Positions 1-5,096 of a stretch of 5,096 bases of DNA are shown in pieces. The notes under the pieces were generated by a model that was not told the DNA's origin, did not search any database, and saw only the letters and a program-made list of their open reading frames with translations. Position numbers and translations under genes: made by a program. The stretch is from positions 1-5,096 of the forward strand of contig JAJDCT010000486.1 of NCBI GenBank assembly GCA_029260695.1. Reading direction: 5' to 3'. How positions within the stretch are numbered: the stretch's first letter is position 1; each line of letters opens with the position of its first letter. Source of the DNA: Phycisphaeraceae bacterium. GTDB taxonomy: Bacteria; Planctomycetota; Phycisphaerae; Phycisphaerales; Phycisphaeraceae.

Positions 1-245
1 GGCACCCCCGCCTGAAGCTCCCGGGTTAGTTCCGACGATTCACCCAAACGATCAAAGGCAGCCACAGCCGCGCCGCAGTCACTATTATGCTTATCTCGTT
101 CTTCAAGGAATGCGGCGGTCGCATGGGCAAGCAATTCTTCACGCATACGATCCTTGCGCCGCTCGGCCGCACGCACCGGGCGGACGATCCGTTCCACGTG
201 GATACGGAAACGTAGATCTAATTCGGACGAGAGTTCGTTAGTCAT
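1..245 (-). CDS. N-terminal part of a PadR-partner protein (HAAS/permease-prefix-like), truncated by the left window edge
   Basis: An open frame runs from the ATG at 245-243 to the window edge with no stop, giving the first 81 residues. It begins MTNELSSELDLRFRIHVE and continues with a charged helical stretch (RAAERRKDRMREELLAHATAAF, about residues 25-46) and then AAFDRLGESSELTRELQ (62-78). The layout of an amphipathic helix with EELLAH, then a 'FG/LG-x-x-x-ELTRELQ' segment, resembles the HAAS or permease-prefix domains often encoded directly after PadR regulators. In those systems the domain may sit at the start of a membrane protein or stand alone. The start overlaps the padR stop as ATGA and has a GGAGG seven bases upstream, so translation is probably coupled to padR. 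Function is unknown: by analogy with the family it would be an antagonist or target of PadR control. The reading frame is secure; the family call is from memory of the pattern and unverified. The C-terminal part, including any membrane segments, is outside the window. Confidence 0.75.
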   Translation of the reverse strand, partial: MTNELSSELDLRFRIHVERIVRPVRAAERRKDRMREELLAHATAAFLEERDKHNSDCGAAVAAFDRLGESSELTRELQAGV

Positions 246-586
246 GCCGGAGCCTCCACGATGCCACCGATAATCTGAATGAAATGACGCCACTGTTCCT
301 GCCGACGCTTGAGGTCGCGTTTGCCGTTGCGTGCCAGTTTGTAGATACGCCGCCGGGGACCTCGGCGTTCGGTGGCACCGGTCTCCCACTTGCCGACGAT
401 CATCCCGGCCGCTTCGAGCCGGTATAGGACGGGGTAGAGCGTGCCTTCTTTGAGTTCCAAGGCCCCCCTTCCTGCTGTGCCAAGCCGCTGCATGATCTCG
501 AACCCATGCCCCTCACCCCGGGCAAGCGTCGCAAGCACCATCGCGTCGAGGTGCCCCCTTAGCGCGTTGCCGGATATCTTGTCCAT
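242..586 (-). CDS. PadR-family winged-helix transcriptional regulator
   Basis: The product is 114 residues, the usual size for the short PadR subfamily (PadR-s1), and is predicted to be a cytoplasmic dimeric DNA-binding repressor. Recognisable parts are helix 1 (LRGHLDAMVLATLARG, about 9-24), the second helix with HGFEIMQRL (27-35), the recognition helix KEGTLYPVLYRLEAAGM (46-62), a basic wing rich in arginine (RRGPRRRIYKLARNGKRDL, 74-92) and a C-terminal dimerisation helix (about 93-108). The pattern 'EGTLYPVLYRLEAAG' is the family hallmark. The ATG at 586-584 has no useful ribosome site (only an AGG one base away). A TTGACA promoter places the predicted transcript start at or next to this ATG, so the mRNA may be leaderless. 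An 8-bp-arm inverted repeat overlaps that promoter, as expected for autorepression. The gene overlaps its downstream neighbour by ATGA. The ligand and the targets beyond its own operon cannot be inferred. Confidence 0.93.
   Translation of the reverse strand: MDKISGNALRGHLDAMVLATLARGEGHGFEIMQRLGTAGRGALELKEGTLYPVLYRLEAAGMIVGKWETGATERRGPRRRIYKLARNGKRDLKRRQEQWRHFIQIIGGIVEAPA
253..257 (-). promoter_or_regulatory. Shine-Dalgarno site of the PadR-partner gene
   Basis: GGAGG on the minus strand lies inside the last codons of padR, seven bases before the ATG at 245-243. It fixes the start of the downstream gene and suggests independent ribosome recruitment in addition to ATGA coupling. It stands out because the two divergent genes at the head of their transcripts show no comparable site. 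Confidence 0.7.
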
Positions 587-591
587 ACCTA

Positions 592-612
592 CTATTTAGC
601 GAGACTAAATAG
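592..612. promoter_or_regulatory. Candidate PadR operator (perfect inverted repeat)
   Basis: CTATTTAG and CTAAATAG form perfect 8-bp arms (592-599 and 605-612) around a 5-base spacer. The repeat covers the -10 element and part of the spacer of the predicted padR promoter, so a bound dimer would block RNA polymerase. It is AT-rich in a GC-rich setting. PadR proteins bind dyads near their own genes, which makes self-repression the simplest reading. It differs from the classical ATGT-N8-ACAT PadR site, so the assignment is inference. Confidence 0.6.
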
Positions 613-621
613 AGTTGTCAA
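593..621 (-). promoter_or_regulatory. Predicted sigma70-type promoter of the padR operon
   Basis: On the minus strand a perfect TTGACA (621-616) is followed after 17 bases by TAAATA (598-593), a fair -10 element matching three of six consensus positions. Counting seven bases on places +1 at about 586, the A of the padR ATG. The optimal spacing and perfect -35 give moderate support. The -10 is weak and lies inside the inverted repeat. Confidence 0.5.
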
Positions 622-644
622 GTGCTGCTCTTAGAAATGTTCTC

Positions 645-650
645 TATAAT
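645..650 (+). promoter_or_regulatory. Predicted -10 element of polA, six bases before the ATG
   Basis: A perfect TATAAT is followed by only six bases before the polA ATG at 657, so the expected transcript start falls on that ATG. No good -35 is seen at 16-18 bases upstream (GTGCTG at 622-627). A TTGTCA at 615-620 is 24 bases away, which is too far. The promoter may therefore be weak or need help from an upstream-bound protein. The absence of any Shine-Dalgarno sequence in 651-656 fits leaderless translation. Confidence 0.5.
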
Positions 651-656
651 CCACCG

Positions 657-3533
657 ATGAGCGACCCCAAGGGCCCCGCAAACACCCCCTCTAACACGCT
701 TTACCTGATCGACGGCCACGCGCAGATGTTCCGGGCCTTCTTTGCGATCCGTGGCGGGATGACCAGCCCGGTCACCGGGGAGCCGACCAACGCGCTGTTC
801 GCCTTCACCGGGATGTTGATCAAGATGTTTAAGGAGTGCCGACCACACTACGCCGCGATGGTCATCGACCCCAAGGGCAAGACCTTCCGCGACGAGTTCT
901 ACCCGCAGTACAAGGCCAACCGTGACGAGGCCCCGGACGACTTTGTCGTACAGATCCCGCGTATGTTCGAGCTCGCTGAGTTGTTCGGCCTGCCGATCAT
1001 CGTCGCGCCGGGCTACGAGGCCGACGACGTGATGGCCACCCTCGCTGACCAGGTCACCGCCGGCAGGTTCGACGACCAGGCCCCCGGTATTCACCTGCGC
1101 CTGGTCGCCAAGGACAAAGACCTCGAACAGGTGCTCGGAGACCGGGTCACGCTCTACGACGTGCAGACCGACCAGACACTCGACGCGGAGGGCCTTGTTA
1201 AGAAACGCGGCATCACCCCCCCACAAGTGATCGACTACCAGACCCTGATCGGCGACCCCACCGACAACATCCCCGGGGTGAAAGGCATCGGCCCCAAGAC
1301 CGCCGCCAAGCTGCTCGGCCAGTTCGACACGGTCGAAAACCTGCTTAACAACCTCGACCAACTCAAGGGCAAGCAGAAAGAAAACCTCGAGACTGCCAAG
1401 GACAACGGCGCCATCGAATTAACGCGCAGATTGGTTACGCTCCGCCGAGACACCCCCGTTGAATTTTCGCTAGCGGACACCCAGACAAACGGCACGGAAA
1501 AGATCAACGGGCCCGCCCTCCTAGCCCTCTTCAAGGAGTTGGGGTTCAACCGCCACGTCTCCGACCTCCAGAAACTCCTGAATATCAAAGCAGATAGCGA
1601 CGCCCCGAAGAAGACGTCGCGAAAGAAGGCCGTGCCAGAGCCCACCGGTGGCTTATTCGGCCACATCGAGCAGGAGGCAGATGACGATCAAGCCCCCGTG
1701 TCCGTCTGCGCCGACGGCGACTACCACGCGGTGGCGACCACTGAACAGTTAGCCGACCTGGTCAAGACACTCCATAAACAGAAGCTCATCGCGGTCGATA
1801 CCGAAACTGTCGGCCTGGGTCACTACGCAGACCTCTGCGGCATATGCCTGGCATGGGAGGCAGGCAGCGGGGTGTATGTCCCCGTCAGATCGCCCAATCC
1901 AGAAACCCACCTCGACGAAGCAATGGTGCTTGCTGCGCTACGCCCGGTGCTCGAAGACGGCAGCATCGGCAAGACCGGACACAACCTCAAGTACGACCTG
2001 CTGGTGCTGCGCCACAGCGGGGTCAAGCTCAACGGCATCGTGTTCGACTCGATGATCGCCGGGCACCTGCTGGGCTCGCCTGGGCTGGGCATGGACCACA
2101 TGGCACTGTCGATGCTCAATTACGAGACGATCCCGATCAGCCAACTGATCGGCGAGCGTGGCCGGGGTAAAACACAAAAGACGATGGACCAGGTCCCGCT
2201 AGATCTGACGACGCCCTACTCCGCGGAAGACGCCGACATCAGCCTGCGTTTGTACGAGCTGCTACGCCCACAGATCGACGAGGCCGAGATGGCTTCACTG
2301 TTGGATGAGGTCGAGACGCCGCTGATTGAAGTGCTCGCCATCATGGAAAGCTACGGGATCAAGGTCGACCCGGCCATCCTCGACGAGCAGAAGGCTGTGC
2401 TCGCCAAAAGGATCGACGAGCTGCGCGAACAGATCCACGAAGCCGCGGGCGGCGCTTTTAATGTCGACTCCCCCAAGCAACTCGCGGAGGTGTTGTTCAC
2501 GAACCTGGGCCTGCCCGTGGTCAAACGCAAGAAGACCGGCCCTTCGACAGACGTGGAGGTCCTGGAAAAACTCGCAGATATGGAGGGCATCGACGAGGTA
2601 GCGCAGAAAGTCCCGGTATTGATGCTCGAGTACCGCCAGCTATCCAAGCTCGTCGGCACCTACCTGGGCAACCTCAAGGAAAGCATCCACGCGGACGACG
2701 GCCGTGTCCACGCACAGTTTCACCAGACCGGCGCGGCAACAGGCCGCCTGTCTTCGAGCAACCCGAACCTGCAGAACATCCCGATCCGCACCGAGGTCGG
2801 CCGGCAGATTCGCAAAGCCTTCATCGCTGAGCCCGGGCATGTGCTGATCAGCGCAGACTATTCACAGATCGAATTGCGGATACTCGCCCACCTCAGCGAA
2901 GACCCGAGGCTGACCGAAGCCTTCGAGAACGACCGCGACATCCATACCGCTGTCGCCGCCGAGGTCTTCGGCACCCCGCTTGACGAGGTCACCAAGGAAC
3001 AGCGCAGCCACGCCAAGGTCATCAACTTCGGGATCGTCTACGGCGTCACCGCCTACGGCCTGGCACGACGGATCGACGGGCTCGACAACGACTCGGCCAA
3101 AAAACTGATCAGTGACTACAAACAACGCTTCGAGGGCATCGACAAGTTCCTCGCCAAGTGCATCCAAGAAGCGCAGACCCACGGCTATGTCACCACGATC
3201 CTCGGCCGACGTCGGGCTATCACCGAACTCAACTCGACCAACGGCCAGACACGGCAGCTCGGCGAACGCCTCGCCATCAACAGCGTCGTCCAGGGCTCCG
3301 CAGCCGACCTGATCAAATTGGCGATGGTCAATCTCCACAGACGGATTCTCCAGGAAAACCTGCCGATGAAGATGCTCCTGCAGATCCACGACGAATTGGT
3401 CTTCGAAGCCCCCGCCGAACACACCGACCAAGCCGCCGCCATCATCCGCCACGAGATGGAGCACGCGATGGATCTGTCGGTCCCGCTAAAAGTCGATGTC
3501 GGGATCGGGGCCGACTGGTTCGCCGCGAAGTGA
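657..3533 (+). CDS. polA: DNA polymerase I (5'-3' nuclease, 3'-5' exonuclease and polymerase domains)
   Basis: The product is 958 residues (E. coli Pol I has 928) and acts in the cytoplasm in Okazaki-fragment maturation and DNA repair synthesis. The N-terminal flap-nuclease domain (about 13-315) has D19, GYEADD (119-124), KDKD with D153 and D155, and the helix-hairpin region DPTDNIPGVKGIGPKTA (from 200). A charged linker (about 322-360) follows. The proofreading domain (about 370-575) is intact: exo I D381 and E383, exo II N443 and D447, exo III Y521 and D525. The polymerase domain carries TGRLSSSNPNLQNIPIR, motif A DYSQIELR (D734, E739), motif B with R783, K787, F791 and Y795, and motif C QIHDE (H911, D912, E913). 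F791 in motif B corresponds to E. coli F762. The start was taken as ATG 657. A frame extension to a TTG at 615 would run through the TATAAT and adds 14 residues with no family resemblance. The stop abuts that of the convergent downstream gene. The assignment is essentially certain. Confidence 0.99.
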   Translation: MSDPKGPANTPSNTLYLIDGHAQMFRAFFAIRGGMTSPVTGEPTNALFAFTGMLIKMFKECRPHYAAMVIDPKGKTFRDEFYPQYKANRDEAPDDFVVQIPRMFELAELFGLPIIVAPGYEADDVMATLADQVTAGRFDDQAPGIHLRLVAKDKDLEQVLGDRVTLYDVQTDQTLDAEGLVKKRGITPPQVIDYQTLIGDPTDNIPGVKGIGPKTAAKLLGQFDTVENLLNNLDQLKGKQKENLETAKDNGAIELTRRLVTLRRDTPVEFSLADTQTNGTEKINGPALLALFKELGFNRHVSDLQKLLNIKADSDAPKKTSRKKAVPEPTGGLFGHIEQEADDDQAPVSVCADGDYHAVATTEQLADLVKTLHKQKLIAVDTETVGLGHYADLCGICLAWEAGSGVYVPVRSPNPETHLDEAMVLAALRPVLEDGSIGKTGHNLKYDLLVLRHSGVKLNGIVFDSMIAGHLLGSPGLGMDHMALSMLNYETIPISQLIGERGRGKTQKTMDQVPLDLTTPYSAEDADISLRLYELLRPQIDEAEMASLLDEVETPLIEVLAIMESYGIKVDPAILDEQKAVLAKRIDELREQIHEAAGGAFNVDSPKQLAEVLFTNLGLPVVKRKKTGPSTDVEVLEKLADMEGIDEVAQKVPVLMLEYRQLSKLVGTYLGNLKESIHADDGRVHAQFHQTGAATGRLSSSNPNLQNIPIRTEVGRQIRKAFIAEPGHVLISADYSQIELRILAHLSEDPRLTEAFENDRDIHTAVAAEVFGTPLDEVTKEQRSHAKVINFGIVYGVTAYGLARRIDGLDNDSAKKLISDYKQRFEGIDKFLAKCIQEAQTHGYVTTILGRRRAITELNSTNGQTRQLGERLAINSVVQGSAADLIKLAMVNLHRRILQENLPMKMLLQIHDELVFEAPAEHTDQAAAIIRHEMEHAMDLSVPLKVDVGIGADWFAAK

Positions 3534-4400
3534 TCAGGCGGTTTTATTGAGATCGGGTATCTGCCGCAGACGCCAGGCGATTGAACAGACGTAGATCGAT
3601 AAAGCGGCGGCCATGAAAAACTCCTGCAACTCACTCTGCCTTGCCCAGTACGGCTCATGCTCAAAATCCATAATCTTCACATAGACGCGTATCGGTCGAT
3701 ACGTCAAAAATACCAACGCAGCACAGACCACCGTCGCCGTCGTCGGCCAGAACCAGTACCCCCGATCAGCGGCGCTAAGCGGTGGCTTACGCCTCGCAAG
3801 GACCAACGGGATCGCTAACGCTCCAACGTAGCACCACAGCTCGACGATGTTCTTGCTGGTTCTACCCAGCAGCTTGCCTAACGGCGTATCCAGGTTGTGG
3901 ATGTTAGTTTCACCTTGCTCGTTCACGCCCAAGGCCGTCTCGGTCGTGGGCTGCCTCTGCTTCCAGCCCATCGACACACGGAAGTGATCGCCCCAGGACA
4001 GTTCTTCTCCCCCGTAGTAAATCAATCCCAGCGCGCAGATCAACACCCAGACACCCAAACGCCGGTCGGGGAACCGCTTGAAATTAAACGCGGCATAGAA
4101 TCCTGCAATCACCCCCGGGACCATCAGCAGCACACCCGTGTATTCCATCGGCCCTTCTTTGTATGTCAGCAGCTCGTACCAAGTCACCGTCCATCCACCC
4201 TTCTGGGGGAAAAACCCGCTACGCATCGCGTCGGCACCGAGTACCAGCTCCAACGCTAAAAGCAGCAGGACGATGAGCCCCAGTCCCGGGATCAGATACC
4301 AGGTGAGCCACCTTGGCATGTCACGGACCGCGTTGTCATTTTGGTTCAATCCCTCGGCGCTGGCATCAATTACGGCTTGACTACTCTGTGGTTCAGTCAT
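3534..4400 (-). CDS. Six-helix integral membrane protein of unknown function (GEELSWG / NIHN motifs)
   Basis: The product is 288 residues. After a polar, uncharacterised N-terminal tail (1-30) come six hydrophobic segments at about 33-55, 86-106, 115-131, 185-202, 215-234 and 258-277. Positive charge in the 107-114, 203-206 and 277-279 loops (KRFPDRR, RRK, RLR) predicts both ends in the cytoplasm. The long loops 56-85, 132-184 and 235-257 would then face outside. Polar motifs cluster at that face: GEELSWGDHF (131-140), ETNIHNL (164-170) and ELQE (257-260). The combination of a GEE-x-SWG motif with a later N-x-HN motif recalls uncharacterised bacterial membrane proteins I have seen, but I know no function or firm family name. 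There is no signal peptide apart from the first helix. The ATG at 4400 has no Shine-Dalgarno sequence. It lies 60 bp downstream of the preceding same-strand gene and could share its transcript. Its stop abuts the polA stop. The gene is real with high confidence; its function is not assigned. Confidence 0.9.
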   Translation of the reverse strand: MTEPQSSQAVIDASAEGLNQNDNAVRDMPRWLTWYLIPGLGLIVLLLLALELVLGADAMRSGFFPQKGGWTVTWYELLTYKEGPMEYTGVLLMVPGVIAGFYAAFNFKRFPDRRLGVWVLICALGLIYYGGEELSWGDHFRVSMGWKQRQPTTETALGVNEQGETNIHNLDTPLGKLLGRTSKNIVELWCYVGALAIPLVLARRKPPLSAADRGYWFWPTTATVVCAALVFLTYRPIRVYVKIMDFEHEPYWARQSELQEFFMAAALSIYVCSIAWRLRQIPDLNKTA

Positions 4401-4460
4401 TATTGGAGGTTCCGCTGTAAGACACGATTATCTCGATTAGCAGAGCACGATCCCCGGGCC

Positions 4461-5096
4461 CTAGCCATCGACTTTCGAAATGATGTCCTGAGTCACATCC
4501 CAGAAGTTTTCTTCTCTGAACGCGGTCGCGGCGCCGGGGAGTGATCCAAAACGTTGCGTGTGGTGGTTCCAATGGTCCTGCGATGCAAAGAGTTTTTGCT
4601 TGACGATCTCGGCCAACGCCCTGTCCCCGGTCTTCTGGAACCGGCGGTAGGCCACCAACCCCCAGACCAGATCCCGCAGCACCTCAAAGAAAGATTCGGT
4701 ATAGAGAAGCGTGTTTACGAGCGGGTCCAGTTCGTGGTGACGCCGGTCGCTGACCACCTGCTGAAGTGCCGCACGGTGCCGCCCGATCGCCTCCGCAGCC
4801 TCTTGCTTCTCGTTCATCAGTTCGTCTAACTGGGTCTCGCTTAAGCTCTGGATGATCCGCCAGGCCGAGCGGGTATCAAGGAGGTCATCCTGAACCCAGT
4901 CCGCGTTGGGGTGCCAGGGGTTGGCACGCCCGCTTGCGAACGGCCCGAGGTAGAAAGCCTGCATGACAAAGTCGGGCGAGTCTTCCAGAAGCCTGACCAC
5001 ATGCGCCACCGCATCGTCTTCAAAGCCCAAGCGGTCACGGACCCATTGCTCCGCTAAGACCCGCGGGTCGGCTTGCGGATCGTCAGCCAACAACGG
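4461..5096 (-). CDS. C-terminal part of a helical protein of unknown function, truncated by the right window edge
   Basis: The frame is open from the right edge (CCG at 5096-5094) to the TAG at 4463-4461, showing about 211 residues. A TTG at 5093 is the first possible start in view, but no ribosome site can be seen and the true start probably lies outside. The visible part is predicted to be almost all helix, with no membrane segments. Counting from the TTG codon, it has RVLAEQWVRDRLGF (11-24), an aromatic and histidine-bearing stretch ending NPWHPNADWVQDDLLD (58-73), and a long charged helical region (85-182) with NEKQEAAEAIGRHRAAL and WNHHTQRFG. The 'AEQW-x-RDRLG' pattern followed by helices is reminiscent of C-terminal regions of some large bacterial glycoside hydrolases and related TIM-barrel proteins. 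That is only a suspicion, and no catalytic motif is in view. A same-strand membrane-protein gene follows after 60 bp, so the two may form an operon. Confidence 0.8.
   Translation of the reverse strand, partial: PLLADDPQADPRVLAEQWVRDRLGFEDDAVAHVVRLLEDSPDFVMQAFYLGPFASGRANPWHPNADWVQDDLLDTRSAWRIIQSLSETQLDELMNEKQEAAEAIGRHRAALQQVVSDRRHHELDPLVNTLLYTESFFEVLRDLVWGLVAYRRFQKTGDRALAEIVKQKLFASQDHWNHHTQRFGSLPGAATAFREENFWDVTQDIISKVDG

Noticed and set aside
633..643. AGAA-ATG-TTCT small dyad just before the polA -10, considered as a LexA-like or other operator
   Set aside because: Arms of four bases occur often by chance, and it does not match a LexA box I know. polA is not usually part of the SOS regulon.
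615..656. Upstream TTG start for polA adding 14 residues
   Set aside because: The extension would translate through a perfect TATAAT, has no ribosome site, and its residues do not resemble Pol I N-termini. ATG 657 is followed directly by normal Pol I sequence.
618..1361. Long open frame of 247 codons on the minus strand inside polA
   Set aside because: It lies wholly opposite the conserved nuclease domain of polA and its product is low in recognisable structure. Such frames arise from GC-rich codon bias. The same applies to the 200-codon minus frame at 2862-3464.
3523..3548. Possible intrinsic terminator after polA (CCGC ... GCGG followed by TTTTATT)
   Set aside because: The stem is only four base pairs with an eleven-base loop, too weak to call, although the T-run is suggestive.
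3897..4380. Plus-strand open frames opposite the membrane-protein gene
   Set aside because: They are antisense to a well-supported membrane protein, show no domain features and have no ribosome sites.
4427..4432. GATAAT as a -10 element for the membrane-protein gene
   Set aside because: It matches five of six consensus bases, but no -35 hexamer is visible at the right distance and the gap is short enough for read-through. The evidence is too thin to list as a promoter.

Overview
The window looks like ordinary chromosome from a GC-rich bacterium, most likely a planctomycete (possibly Phycisphaerae). This is an inference. It rests on the N-terminal wording of the DNA polymerase I, on genes that mostly lack a Shine-Dalgarno sequence, and on a PadR regulator paired with a small conserved partner. 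I saw no RNA gene, CRISPR array, insertion sequence, prophage or integrative element.

Left block, bases 1-586, minus strand: a PadR-family repressor gene and, overlapping it by ATGA, the start of a second gene that runs off the left edge. That second protein looks like the HAAS/permease-prefix type often found beside PadR. The two form a translationally coupled operon. It reads from a 70-bp divergent intergenic region (587-656) that contains a TTGACA promoter with a perfect inverted repeat across its -10 element, a plausible autoregulatory operator.

Centre, 657-3533, plus strand: a complete polA coding for a three-domain DNA polymerase I (5'-3' nuclease, 3'-5' proofreading exonuclease, polymerase) with all the main catalytic residues I looked for. 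A perfect TATAAT sits six bases before its ATG with no ribosome binding site, which suggests a leaderless mRNA.

Right block, 3534-5096, minus strand: a gene for a six-helix membrane protein of unknown function and, upstream of it, the C-terminal part of a helical protein that enters from the right edge. They are 60 bp apart and may be co-transcribed towards polA. The membrane-protein gene and polA converge with abutting stop codons in a TGATCA palindrome, leaving no intergenic bases.

No clearly novel multi-gene system is visible. The points most worth a second look are the compact divergent padR/polA control region with its predicted leaderless starts, the unassigned membrane protein with polar motifs predicted on one face, and the zero-gap convergent junction.
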